Assembly (NCBI GenBank): GCA_020632795.1
Contig: JACKEV010000007.1
Coordinates: forward strand, 310,001-374,000
Direction: 5' to 3'
DNA from: Alphaproteobacteria bacterium
Lineage (GTDB): Bacteria > Myxococcota_A > UBA796 > CAJQPC01
Length of the DNA stretch: 64,000 bases
A program made the translations under genes and the position numbers. Of this stretch, positions 34,537-43,038 are shown piece by piece (positions within the stretch are counted from its first letter, which is position 1; each line of letters starts with the position of its first letter). The notes beneath the pieces are model-generated. The model saw only the letters and a program-made list of their open reading frames with translations, was not told where the DNA came from and did no database searches.

Positions 34537-35571
34537 ATGTTCCGTGATGCCGAGCCGGTGGGCATCGTCGCCACCGGCGTCTACACCCCCGCGCCCCGGA
34601 TGAGCGCCGCGCAGCTCGCCGAGGCGACGGGCATCCCCCAGGACGTCATCGAGCGGAAGTTCGGGATCCTGGAGAAGCCCATGCCCGGGCCCGACGACCA
34701 CCCGGCAGCGATGGGCGCCCGCGCCGCCCGCGCCGCCCTGGACAAGGCCGGGGTGGACCCGCTGGAGGTCGACCTCGTGCTCTCCATCAGCGAGGAGCAC
34801 AAGGAGCACCCGCTGATGGTCTCGGGCATCAAGATCCAGCAGCTCGTGGGCGCCCGGAACGCCTGGGCGGTGGACCTCGCCCAGCGCTGCTGCACGACCA
34901 TCGCGGCGCTCAAGGTGGCCCGGGCCATGATGCGCGACGACCCCCGGCTGCGCACGGTGCTGCTGGCGGGGGGCTACCGCAACGGCGACCTCATCGACTA
35001 CCGCAACCCCCGGGTGTCGTTCATGTACAGCCTGGCGGCGGCGGGCGGGGCGCTGCTGCTGCGGCGCGGCCTGGACCGCAACGTGGTCCTGGAGGCGTCC
35101 CTGGTCAGCGACGGGGACTTCGCCGACGACGTGCACGTCCCGGCGGGCGGCACCGTGCAGCCCATGACCCCCGATCTGGCCGGCACCCCCGCGGCGATGC
35201 TGGACGTCACCGACGTCGAGGGCATGAAGGCGCGGCTGCGGGCGCGCAGCCACCGCAACTTCATGCGGGTCATCCAGGAGGCGGTCACCGCCAGCGGCGC
35301 CCGGGTCGCGGACATCGACTACCTCGCCCTGCTGCACATGAAGCGCTCCGCCCACCACGCCACCCTCGCCGAGCTGGGGCTGCGGGACGACCAGTCCATC
35401 TACCTGGAGCGCTACGGGCACCTGGGGCAGCTCGACCCCATCCTCTCCATCGAGCTGGCCGAGCAGCGCGGCCTGCTGCGGGACGGGGACCTGGTGGTGA
35501 TGGCCAGCGCCGGGGTCAGCTACGCCTGGGGCGCGGCGGCGATCCGGTGGGGGGGTCAGGAGGCGGGGTAG
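34537..35571 (+). CDS. Ketoacyl-ACP synthase III (FabH-like) homologue with altered catalytic triad
   Basis: A 344-residue thiolase-fold enzyme. The ATG at 34537 follows GGAGGA at four to five bases. The active-site Cys is Cys118 (LAQRCCTT). The catalytic His lies in LLHMKRSAHH, where FabH has HQAN. The usual third residue Asn is replaced by His in ERYGHLGQLDPIL. This YGH form occurs in a subgroup of KAS III-like acyl transferases, so it may make an ester, ketone or alkyl product instead of priming fatty acid synthesis. It lies just downstream of a lipoprotein gene. Confidence 0.88.
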   Translation: MFRDAEPVGIVATGVYTPAPRMSAAQLAEATGIPQDVIERKFGILEKPMPGPDDHPAAMGARAARAALDKAGVDPLEVDLVLSISEEHKEHPLMVSGIKIQQLVGARNAWAVDLAQRCCTTIAALKVARAMMRDDPRLRTVLLAGGYRNGDLIDYRNPRVSFMYSLAAAGGALLLRRGLDRNVVLEASLVSDGDFADDVHVPAGGTVQPMTPDLAGTPAAMLDVTDVEGMKARLRARSHRNFMRVIQEAVTASGARVADIDYLALLHMKRSAHHATLAELGLRDDQSIYLERYGHLGQLDPILSIELAEQRGLLRDGDLVVMASAGVSYAWGAAAIRWGGQEAG

Positions 35572-35999
35572 TAGCGCAGCACGACCTCGGGCTCGGGGGC
35601 GTCGTGGTGCCAGACCTCGACGCGCCAGGGCTGGCCGGTGTAGATGCGCACGATGGTGGCCAGGGAGCGGCGCGGCACCCAGTGGAAGCCCCCGCCGCCC
35701 TCCAGGGGCAGCACCTTGTGGGACTCGTGCACGCCGGGGGCCATGAAGTGGTGGACCTCCAGGTCGGCCTCGGCGGCGTTGAAGCAGTACAGGCAGAGGT
35801 CCTCGTAGTCCACGCCGCCGTCGGGCTGGAGCAGGGTCTCCCGGGAGACCAGGAAGGAGCCCTCCAGCATGGGCTGGACCACGGTGAGGCCCCGCACCGG
35901 CGCGCCGTGCTGCACGCCCTCCACCCGCCAGCGGCCGACCATGAAGCGGAGGGCGGAGAGGCCCTCGGGGGTTGGTTGTGGGACGACAGGCTCCGACAC
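35556..35999 (-). CDS. Small soluble beta-barrel protein (DUF1579/THAP4-like)
   Basis: A 147-residue protein. The GTG at 35999 has GGAGG six bases upstream. ALRFMVGRWRVEGVQHG is the common entry of the DUF1579/heme-binding calycin-like families (FxxGxW), followed by alternating beta strands (VQPMLEGSFLVSRETLL). The haem-binding His is not assignable. It overlaps the 3' end of the KAS III gene by 16 bases and is divergent from the thioredoxin-cytochrome gene 31 bases away. Function unknown. Confidence 0.72.
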   Translation of the reverse strand: MSEPVVPQPTPEGLSALRFMVGRWRVEGVQHGAPVRGLTVVQPMLEGSFLVSRETLLQPDGGVDYEDLCLYCFNAAEADLEVHHFMAPGVHESHKVLPLEGGGGFHWVPRRSLATIVRIYTGQPWRVEVWHHDAPEPEVVLRYYPAS

Positions 36000-36030
36000 A
36001 GCGCACCTCCGGAGGGTTAGTGTAACGGCG

Positions 36031-37419
36031 ATGACGCGCTCGACCCTCTGGCTGCTCCTCGTCGCCCTGCTCGCGCTGGGCGCGGACACCGACCGCGACG
36101 CCCGGGGCTGGCACAAGGGCTCCCCCGCCGCGCGCACCGCGCAGATCCTCGCCCCCTTGGAGGCGGTGCCGGTGGAGCTGCCCGCCTTCGTGGCCGATCG
36201 CGTCACCCGCACCACCTTCCTCTACTACTTCTCGCCGACCTGCCCCCACTGCCGGGCCACCATCCCCGAGGTCATCGCGCTGCACGGCGAGATCGGGGAC
36301 CGGGTGGACTTCCTGGGGGTGGCCGCGGCGACCGCCACCGCGCGGCAGATCAGCGCCTTCAACAAAGAGTTCGACGTGCCCTTCCCCGTCCTGCACGACG
36401 CGGGGCGGGACTTCGCCGAGGCGGTCGGGGCGCGCTCCACCCCCACCGTGGTCATCGTGGAGCCCCGGGATGGCGGCTTCGTCGCCCGGGACGCCTACTA
36501 CCCCTGGCGCGCCGGCGCCGGGCTGATGGTCAAGCTGAGCCTGTGGCCCGAGCAGCCGTTCTCCCACTTCAAGCCCGGCACCTACCTCGGCCCCCAGGCC
36601 TGCGGCGCCTGCCACGAGGACGAGCTGCTGAGCTGGACGCTCACCCACCACGCCATCGCCTACCGCACCCTGTACATGCGGGACAAGGCCGAGGACCCCA
36701 AGTGCGTGGGCTGCCACGTCACCGGCCTGGGGCAGCCCTCGGGCTTCGTGATGGGGGACCACGGCTCGATGATGGCCAACGTCACCTGCGAGTCCTGCCA
36801 CTCCCCCGGGGGCCCCCACGACGGCGAGGCGGTGGACGCCCGGGAGGCCTGCGCGGGCTGCCACGACGCCGAGCACAGCATCGCCTTCTCGCTGGAGAAG
36901 GGCCTGCCCCACATCGACCACTACCTCGCCAGCCACCTCACCGACGCCGAGCAGGAGGCCCGCTGGCAGGCGCTGGTGGGGGGCGAGGCCGAGCGCCCCC
37001 TGCTGGCCTTCCCCGAGGGCGCGAACGTGGGGGCGGCGGCCTGCCAGAGCTGCCACCCTGCCGAGGTGCAGGCCTGGCAGGGCTCGGTCCACGGCCACGC
37101 GATGGAGCGGCTCGACCGCAAGCAGCAGAAGGACCCCGACTGCGTGCGCTGCCACGCCACCCCCAGCCGCACCGCGATGGGGACCCGGCAGATCGAGGAC
37201 TATCGGGTGGACGAGTCCGTGGGCTGCGAGAGCTGCCACGGCCCCGGGGAGCGCCACGTCGCCTCGCCCACCCCCTCCAACATCCTCGGCCTGGGGGCGA
37301 GCTGCCCCGAGTGCGTCATCGAGGAGGTCTGCACCTCCTGCCACACCCCGCGCTGGGACGCGGACTGGTCCCTGGAGGAGCGGCTCGGCGCGGTCAAGGG
37401 CCACGGGCCCGCGCGCTGA
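36031..37419 (+). CDS. Thioredoxin-like domain fused to octahaem cytochrome c
   Basis: A 462-residue exported protein: signal peptide MTRSTLWLLLVALLALG, then a thioredoxin fold (about 25-165) with CPHC at 71-74 and a cis-Pro loop RSTPTVVIVEP. The rest has eight CxxCH haem motifs (CGACH, CVGCH, CESCH, CAGCH, CQSCH, CVRCH, CESCH, CTSCH) and a non-haem CPEC. It looks like a cytochrome-c554-type multihaem electron carrier with a redox partner domain. It should act in the periplasm. No good ribosome site is seen: GGAGG is 15 bases from the ATG. The next gene starts in its stop (TGATG). Confidence 0.9.
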   Translation: MTRSTLWLLLVALLALGADTDRDARGWHKGSPAARTAQILAPLEAVPVELPAFVADRVTRTTFLYYFSPTCPHCRATIPEVIALHGEIGDRVDFLGVAAATATARQISAFNKEFDVPFPVLHDAGRDFAEAVGARSTPTVVIVEPRDGGFVARDAYYPWRAGAGLMVKLSLWPEQPFSHFKPGTYLGPQACGACHEDELLSWTLTHHAIAYRTLYMRDKAEDPKCVGCHVTGLGQPSGFVMGDHGSMMANVTCESCHSPGGPHDGEAVDAREACAGCHDAEHSIAFSLEKGLPHIDHYLASHLTDAEQEARWQALVGGEAERPLLAFPEGANVGAAACQSCHPAEVQAWQGSVHGHAMERLDRKQQKDPDCVRCHATPSRTAMGTRQIEDYRVDESVGCESCHGPGERHVASPTPSNILGLGASCPECVIEEVCTSCHTPRWDADWSLEERLGAVKGHGPAR

Positions 37420-38471
37420 TGGCCGCGCCGTTCCGGGACAACCCCGATCGCGTGCTGCCGGCGTCCGTGGACCCCGATGCCCCCGACCGCGACGCGCAGA
37501 TGCTGGCGGTGGCCCGCGCGATCGTGCCGGCGTGGGCGCAGGCGCAGGCCCTCACCGCGCGGGTCGTGCCCGGGGGCATCACGAACCTGCTCTTCCGCCT
37601 GGATGCGCCGGGCTGCCCGCCGCTGCTCCTGAGGATCTACGGCCGGAACACCGAGGTCGTGGTGGACCGGGCGGCTGAGAACCGCCTGTTCGCTCTCCTG
37701 AGCCGGGTGGGCTTCGCCCCGGCCTACCACGGCCGCTTCCGAAACGGCCGGCTGGAGGGCTTCCTGGAGGGCTTCCGTGCCTTGAAGCCCGATGAGATGG
37801 GCCTCCCCGCGCTCCGGCCCGCCATCGCCGCGCGCCTGCGGGCGCTGCACGCCCTGCCGGTCGCGGACCCCACGCCCACCCTGTGGCGCACCCTGGAGCG
37901 CTGGATGGCCACCGCCTGCGGCTTCACCTTCGAGGGCGACGACGCCGAGCGCTACCGGGCCCTGGACCTCGCCCGCCAGGCCGCGACGCTGGCCGGGCTG
38001 CGGCGGCGCTTCGAGGCCGAGGTGCTGCCGGGGGCCACCTCGCCGGGGGCGCTGGCGGCGGTGCGCCCCGTGCTCGCCCACAACGACCTGCTCTCCGGGA
38101 ACATCCTGCTGAACGAGGCCACCGGGGAGGTGCGCCTCATCGACTACGAGTACGGGGCTTGCAGCTACGCCGGCTTCGACCTGGCCAACCACTTCTGCGA
38201 GTACGCCGGCTTCGACTCGGACTTCGCGCGGCGCTTCCCCTCGACCCAGGTGCGGGCGGCGGTGATCGCGGCCTACCTCGGGCCGGAGGCCACCCCCGAC
38301 GCGGTCGCGGACTTCGGTCGGATCGTCGACTTCTTCGTGCTGCCGGACCACCTGTTCTGGGGCACCTGGGCGGTCATCCAGGCGCGACACTCCCCGATCG
38401 ACTTCGACTTCCTGGAATACGCCCGCCTGCGCTTCGCCGGGCTCGCGCTCCACCTGCAGCAGCTCGGCTGA
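37419..38471 (+). CDS. Choline/ethanolamine kinase-like phosphotransferase
   Basis: A 350-residue kinase-fold enzyme. The Brenner motif LAHNDLLSGNIL carries catalytic Asp223, and the metal Asp242 is in LIDYEYG. AGFDLANHFCEYAGF follows, typical of choline and ethanolamine kinases. It transfers phosphate from ATP to a small alcohol. Which substrate is used cannot be read. It overlaps the cytochrome gene by one base and precedes the deoxysugar cluster by 108 bases, so it may phosphorylate a lipid head group or a surface glycan precursor; that is inference. Confidence 0.88.
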   Translation: MAAPFRDNPDRVLPASVDPDAPDRDAQMLAVARAIVPAWAQAQALTARVVPGGITNLLFRLDAPGCPPLLLRIYGRNTEVVVDRAAENRLFALLSRVGFAPAYHGRFRNGRLEGFLEGFRALKPDEMGLPALRPAIAARLRALHALPVADPTPTLWRTLERWMATACGFTFEGDDAERYRALDLARQAATLAGLRRRFEAEVLPGATSPGALAAVRPVLAHNDLLSGNILLNEATGEVRLIDYEYGACSYAGFDLANHFCEYAGFDSDFARRFPSTQVRAAVIAAYLGPEATPDAVADFGRIVDFFVLPDHLFWGTWAVIQARHSPIDFDFLEYARLRFAGLALHLQQLG

Positions 38472-38517
38472 GCGGGCGCGCGGCTCAGGGGGTCGGGATC
38501 CGGCGCGAATCCGGCCT

Positions 38518-38534
38518 CGGCCGACCGTCGGCCG
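38518..38534. other. 7-base palindrome between kinase-like gene and deoxysugar cluster
   Basis: CGGCCGA-CCG-TCGGCCG in the 108-base gap. It may end the upstream transcript or act as an operator for the cluster; a -10-like TATGAT follows at 38545-38550. Confidence 0.35.
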
Positions 38535-38544
38535 CCGCAGCCGC

Positions 38545-38550
38545 TATGAT
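38545..38550 (+). promoter_or_regulatory. Probable -10 element of the deoxysugar cluster
   Basis: TATGAT, one mismatch to TATAAT, 29 bases upstream of the ATG at 38580. No clear -35 at 16-18 bases. Confidence 0.35.
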
Positions 38551-38579
38551 GCCCGGGTACCGTCCGAGGGCGAGTCCCC

Positions 38580-39818
38580 ATGAGTCAGGGCGAAGGAATC
38601 GCGGACTGGATCGCGGAGCGCATGAAGGGCTTCCCGGTGGAGGCGCACGACCCGGCGGAGGGTCTGCCGCTCCAGGTGGTGCCCTACGGCGCGGCGGAGG
38701 TGCAGGCGGCGCTGGAGGTGCTGCTCTCCACCTGGGTGACGATGGGGCGGGAGGTCCGCGCTTTCGAGGCGGAGTGGGCGGCCTGGTGCGACGCGCAGGC
38801 CGGCGTGATGGTGAACTCCGGCTCCTCGGCCAACCTCGTGGCCCTCGCCGCGCTGGTGCACTGCGGGCGGCTGTCCCCCGGCGATGAGGTCCTGGTACCG
38901 GCGGTGGCCTGGTCCACCAGCTTGTTCCCCATCGCCCAGCTCGGCCTCGTCCCGGTGCTCGTGGACATCGACCCCGACACCCTCTGCGTCTCGGTGGAGG
39001 CCGCCCGCGCGGCGATGACCCCCAAGACCCGGGGCGTGGTGGTGGTGCACCTGCTGGGCCAGCCCGCGCCCATCCAGCCCTTCCTGGACCTGGGGCTCAC
39101 CGTGCTGGAGGACGCCTGCGCGGCCCCGGGCGCGGAGATCCACGGCCGCCGGGTGGGGGCGCAGGGGGCGATGGGGACCTTCTCGTTCTTCTTCTCGCAC
39201 CACCTGACGACGATCGAGGGCGGCATGATCGTCACCGACGACGCCGAGCTGGCTGACGCCGCGCGCTCCCTGCGGGCCCACGGCTGGGTGCGGGAGCGCA
39301 GCGACGCCGACGCCCTGGCCGCCGCGAACCCGGAGATCGACCGCCGCTTCCTGTTCGTGACCGCCGGCTGGAACCTGCGCCCCACCGAGCTGGCCGCCGC
39401 CTTCGGGCGCCAGCAGCTCAAGCGCCTGGACGCCTGGCTCGACCAGCGGCAGCGCAACCACCAGGGCTGGTGCGCCGCCCTCGCCCCCCTCTCCCCCCGG
39501 ATCCGCTGCTTCCCCGAGCAGCCCGGCCAGCGCCACGCCGCGATGGCCTTCCCGATGCTGGTCGGGCCCGGCGTGGACCGCGAAGCCCTCAAGGCGGCCC
39601 TGGAGGCCCGGCGCATCGCCACGCGCCCGATCTCCGGCAGCAACCTCGCCCGACAGCCCGCGTTCGAGCACCTGCCGACCGCGCGGGTGGCGGGCCCCCT
39701 CCCCAACGCCGACGCCGTGCATGAGCGCGGGTTCTTCGTCGGCAACAGCCACGCTTTCGGCCCCGGACACGGGGCCCTCCTGCAGGATGCGTTGAAGGAG
39801 TTCCTGGATGGCCGGTGA
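38580..39818 (+). CDS. DegT-family PLP dehydratase, ColD-like (His replaces PLP-Lys)
   Basis: A 412-residue protein of the DegT/DnrJ/EryC1 fold. PLP-ring Asp178 is in VLEDACAAPG and the glycine turn is TTIEGGMIVT. Where aminotransferases have a Schiff-base Lys, FSFFFSHHLTT has His207. This Lys-to-His change defines sugar 3-dehydratases (ColD; RfbH/E1). ColD converts GDP-4-keto-6-deoxymannose to the 3-deoxy sugar with PMP and glutamate. No cluster of four Cys for an E1-type iron-sulphur centre is seen, which favours ColD. The gene overlaps the next SDR gene by 11 bases and an ColC-like gene follows. Confidence 0.85.
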   Translation: MSQGEGIADWIAERMKGFPVEAHDPAEGLPLQVVPYGAAEVQAALEVLLSTWVTMGREVRAFEAEWAAWCDAQAGVMVNSGSSANLVALAALVHCGRLSPGDEVLVPAVAWSTSLFPIAQLGLVPVLVDIDPDTLCVSVEAARAAMTPKTRGVVVVHLLGQPAPIQPFLDLGLTVLEDACAAPGAEIHGRRVGAQGAMGTFSFFFSHHLTTIEGGMIVTDDAELADAARSLRAHGWVRERSDADALAAANPEIDRRFLFVTAGWNLRPTELAAAFGRQQLKRLDAWLDQRQRNHQGWCAALAPLSPRIRCFPEQPGQRHAAMAFPMLVGPGVDREALKAALEARRIATRPISGSNLARQPAFEHLPTARVAGPLPNADAVHERGFFVGNSHAFGPGHGALLQDALKEFLDGR

Positions 39819-40743
39819 GCGAATCGTCGTCACGGGCGGCGCGGGGTACTACGGCAGCGTGCTGATTCGTCAGCTCCTGGCCGCCGGGTACCGCGTGCAC
39901 GTCATCGACAACCTGATGTACGGGCCGGGTGCCCTGATGGACCTGTTCATCCATCAGACCTTCTCCTTCACCCGAGGGGACGTGCTCGACCGGGAGCTGC
40001 TGGCCCGGGAGTTCGACGGCGCCGACGCCGTGGTGCACCTCGCGGCGCTGGTGGGCTACCCCCTCTGCAAGAAGGAGCCCGACCGCGCCAAGGCGGTCAA
40101 CGTCCAGGGCACCCTCAACGTCATCGCCGCGATGGACCCGCAGACCCGCCTGATCTACGCCTCCACCGGCAGCAACTACGGCGAGGTGGAGGGCATCTGC
40201 ACCGAGGAGACCCCCCTCAACCCGCTGTCCCTGTACGGCGAGACCAAGACCGAGGCCGAGCGGCTGTGCATGGAGCGCGGCAACTGCGTCTCCTACCGCT
40301 TCGCCACCGCCTTCGGGCTGTCGCCGCGGCTTCGGCTGGACCTGATGATCAACGACTTCGCCTGGCAGGCGCTGGTGCAGCGCTACCTGGTGGTCTACGA
40401 GAAGCACTTCCGCCGGACCTTCATCCACGTCTGGGACATGGCCCGCGCGGTGGTGTTCACCCTGGACAACTGGGACCGGATGGTGGACAACGTGTTCAAC
40501 GTGGGCCACGAGTCGATGAACTACACCAAGGAGGACATCGTCAAGCTGCTGCAGACCAAGCTGGACTTCATGGTCCACTTCGCGGCCATCGGCAGCGACC
40601 AGGACAAGCGGGACTACGAGGTCTCCTACCAGAAGATCCGCCAGCTCGGCTTCGAGACCGAGGTGGACATCCACCGCGGCGTCGGCGAGATCATCTCGGG
40701 CCTGAGCCTGCTCGAGTTCCGGAAGCCGTATTCGAATGTCTGA
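39808..40743 (+). CDS. NAD-dependent epimerase/dehydratase (extended SDR)
   Basis: A 311-residue Rossmann enzyme. The dinucleotide loop is VTGGAGYYGS, the segment HLAALVGYPLC contributes to the cofactor site, and the catalytic pair is in SLYGETKTEAE (Tyr-x-x-x-Lys). Extended SDRs of this type epimerise, dehydrate or reduce nucleotide sugars. It is 11 bases inside the previous gene and shares eight bases with the next. It is not a GDP-mannose 4,6-dehydratase by length and motifs. Probably acts on the nucleotide-linked deoxysugar made by its neighbours. Confidence 0.88.
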   Translation: MAGERIVVTGGAGYYGSVLIRQLLAAGYRVHVIDNLMYGPGALMDLFIHQTFSFTRGDVLDRELLAREFDGADAVVHLAALVGYPLCKKEPDRAKAVNVQGTLNVIAAMDPQTRLIYASTGSNYGEVEGICTEETPLNPLSLYGETKTEAERLCMERGNCVSYRFATAFGLSPRLRLDLMINDFAWQALVQRYLVVYEKHFRRTFIHVWDMARAVVFTLDNWDRMVDNVFNVGHESMNYTKEDIVKLLQTKLDFMVHFAAIGSDQDKRDYEVSYQKIRQLGFETEVDIHRGVGEIISGLSLLEFRKPYSNV

Positions 40744-41692
40744 GCTGGCGGGCCGGCGCGTGGTGGTCACCGGAGGCGCGGGCTTCCTGGGCTCCCACGT
40801 CGTCGACCGGCTGCGGGCGGGCGGCGCCGAGGCGGTCGTGCCGCGATCGGCGTCGTTCGACCTGCGGGACGCGGCGGCCTGCGCCCGGCTGATGGCCGAG
40901 GCCCGGCCCTCCTGGGTCATCCATTGCGCGGTGGACGGCGGCGGCATCGGCTACATGCGGGCCCACCCCGCCGAGGTCATCCGCAACAACGCCCTGATGA
41001 ACACCAACGTGCTGCACGCCGCCTGGGCGGCCGGGGTGGACTGCTTCGTGGGGGTGTCCTCGGTCTGCGCCTACCCCCGCACCGCCCCCATCCCCATGCG
41101 CGAGGCCGACCTCTTCTCCGGCTACCCCGAGCCCAGCAACGCCGCCTACGGCCTGACCAAGCGCATGCTGATGGAGCAGGGCCGCGCCTACCACGACCAG
41201 CACGGCTTCAACGCCGTCTTCCCGATGCCCACCAACCTCTACGGACCCCGGGACGACTTCGAGCCCGCCCGCTCCCACGTCGTGCCGGCGCTGATGCGCA
41301 AGTGCCTGGAGGCCGCTGACCGGGGCGACGACCACATCGTCGCCTGGGGCACAGGCCGGGCCACCCGGGAGCTGCTCTACGTCGAGGACTGCGCGGACGC
41401 GATCCTGGCGATGGCCCGGCGCTGGTCCAGCCCTGAGCCGGTGAACATCGGCAACGGCCGGGAGGTCCCGGTGCGCGAGCTGGTCGAGACCGTCGCGGCG
41501 GTCTGCGGCTTCCGGGGCGAGATCCGCTGGGACACGTCCAAGCCCGACGGTCAGCCGCGCAAGTGCCTGGACGTCTCCCGCGCCCGGGAGGGCTTCGGCT
41601 GGACCGCGCAGGTGGGCCTGGCCGAGGGCCTGCGCCGCACGCTGGACTGGTACCGGGCCCACCGGGACGGAGCCCACGGATGCGCGGGCTGA
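40736..41692 (+). CDS. GDP-L-fucose synthase/ColC-like epimerase-reductase
   Basis: A 318-residue SDR with the features of GDP-4-keto-6-deoxymannose 3,5-epimerase/4-reductase: VVTGGAGFLGSH, then GIGYMRAHPAEVIRNNAL. The catalytic Cys is in SSVCAYP, YGLTK holds Tyr and Lys, and the proton-relay His is in RSHVVPAL. ColC, which makes GDP-colitose from the ColD product, is of this family. With the ColD-like gene upstream, the pair suggests a GDP-linked 3,6-dideoxyhexose or fucose-like sugar. A 4,6-dehydratase is not in the window. It overlaps the lipoprotein gene by 13 bases. Confidence 0.88.
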   Translation: MSELAGRRVVVTGGAGFLGSHVVDRLRAGGAEAVVPRSASFDLRDAAACARLMAEARPSWVIHCAVDGGGIGYMRAHPAEVIRNNALMNTNVLHAAWAAGVDCFVGVSSVCAYPRTAPIPMREADLFSGYPEPSNAAYGLTKRMLMEQGRAYHDQHGFNAVFPMPTNLYGPRDDFEPARSHVVPALMRKCLEAADRGDDHIVAWGTGRATRELLYVEDCADAILAMARRWSSPEPVNIGNGREVPVRELVETVAAVCGFRGEIRWDTSKPDGQPRKCLDVSRAREGFGWTAQVGLAEGLRRTLDWYRAHRDGAHGCAG

Positions 41693-43008
41693 TCGCGGCG
41701 CTGCTGCTGCTGACCGGGTGCCCGGAGCGGACCACCGGCGAGCCCATGCCGCTGGATCCCCGCTTCTTCGCCAGCGCGCCGGAGGGAGGCTCGGTCGGGG
41801 GCTCCCCCAATGACGTCGCCCACAGCGACGCCGCCCACCACCAGGTCGCCCACCATGACGTCGCCCACACCGAGGGGGCGAAGCCGGGCGGGCCGTTCGA
41901 CGGCTACGCGGGCGAGACCGTGCCCGTGCGCGGCCTGATCACCGGCGGCGACGCCGCGCAGGCGGTGGAGATGGACTTCCGAGCCCCGGACCCCGAGAGC
42001 GAGGGCGGCTTCAGCCAGCTCGGCAAGGTCTTCCTGGACGCCCCGGGCGCCTTCTCCATCGAGGCCCCGGTCGGCTTCGGCGCGATGACCATCGAGGCCT
42101 TCCAGGACCCCGACGGCGACGGTCCCTCCGAGCTGGATCCCTTCGCGGCCCTGTCCATCGAGGTGGCGGACGTGCCCGCCATGGGCCTCGTGCTGGCCCT
42201 GGAGGAGGGCGGCCGGCTCAAGGTCAACGCCGCCGCCGGGGCCCAGGCCCAGAGCCCCTTCAAGGACCACGACGGCCCCTGGACCACCCTCACCGGCACC
42301 ATCTCCGGGGGCAACGAGGGCCTGGTGGCCCTGGACATGCGCGTGCCCGCGCCCAAGTCGCCCACCGGCGACAAGTACGTGGGCAAGGCGGTGCTGGCCG
42401 GCGCGGGCGCCTACACCCTGCAGGTGCCCCGGGGCCTGGGGGAGCTGGTGGTCGAGGCCTTCCAGGACCAGGCCGGCGACGGCCCCGATCCCACCGACCC
42501 CTACCAGCGACAGACCATCACCGTGGGCGACGCCGCGCAGCAGACCGTCGACTTCGTCCTGCAGGTGGGGGCCTATGTGCGCGACCCCAAGGCGGAGGGC
42601 CTGGAGCCCGCGCCCGACGGCGCCCCGGGCGGCGCCCCCCAGGGCGGGGGCCTGAACCCCGACGCGCCGCCCCTGTTCAGCGCGCTGGGGGACGACCCCA
42701 TCACCGTGTCCGGTGCGGTGGTGGCCGAGGGCGTCGACGCCGAGACCATCGACCTCGACATCTTCCTGAGCGACCCCGACGCCCCGGGCGGGCGCCGCTA
42801 CCTGGGCAAGCTCAAGACCACCCCGGGCCCGTTCAGCTTCCAGGCGCCCCGCAACGCCGGCAGCCTGGAGATCGAGGCCTTCGTCGACGTGGACGGCGAC
42901 GGGCCCACCCCCGGCGACCCCTTCGGGGCCTGCGACTGCAACCCGCTGGCCCTCAAAGGCAGGGACATCTCCGGGATCACGCTGACCCTGAAGGGGGGCG
43001 CGCAGTAG
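41680..43008 (+). CDS. Lipoprotein with three carboxypeptidase-regulatory-like beta repeats
   Basis: A 442-residue protein, MRGLIAALLLLTGC giving a lipobox (LLTGC). A His-rich stretch at about 44-65 (DVAHSDAAHHQVAHHDVA) could bind metal. Three repeats of about 100 residues follow, each ending with a signature like IEAFQDPDGDGPSELDPF, VEAFQDQAGDGPDPTDPY and IEAFVDVDGDGPTPGDPF. They resemble Ig/carboxypeptidase-regulatory-like beta sandwiches. It sits at the end of the deoxysugar group. No function is clear; perhaps a surface glycan-associated protein. Confidence 0.82.
   Translation: MRGLIAALLLLTGCPERTTGEPMPLDPRFFASAPEGGSVGGSPNDVAHSDAAHHQVAHHDVAHTEGAKPGGPFDGYAGETVPVRGLITGGDAAQAVEMDFRAPDPESEGGFSQLGKVFLDAPGAFSIEAPVGFGAMTIEAFQDPDGDGPSELDPFAALSIEVADVPAMGLVLALEEGGRLKVNAAAGAQAQSPFKDHDGPWTTLTGTISGGNEGLVALDMRVPAPKSPTGDKYVGKAVLAGAGAYTLQVPRGLGELVVEAFQDQAGDGPDPTDPYQRQTITVGDAAQQTVDFVLQVGAYVRDPKAEGLEPAPDGAPGGAPQGGGLNPDAPPLFSALGDDPITVSGAVVAEGVDAETIDLDIFLSDPDAPGGRRYLGKLKTTPGPFSFQAPRNAGSLEIEAFVDVDGDGPTPGDPFGACDCNPLALKGRDISGITLTLKGGAQ
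41811..41876 (+). repeat. Imperfect repeat encoding His-rich segment
   Basis: Several partial copies of GACGTCGCCCAC encode DVAH-type units. They form a short low-complexity tract in the lipoprotein gene. Confidence 0.6.
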
Positions 43009-43011
43009 AAT
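43006..43011 (+). promoter_or_regulatory. Possible -10 element overlapping the upstream stop
   Basis: TAGAAT starts in the stop codon of the lipoprotein gene, 27 bases upstream of the ATG at 43039. It is the same as the element at 21636-21641. Confidence 0.28.
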
Positions 43012-43038
43012 GCGCGGGCGACCCCCGCTGGAGCGCTC

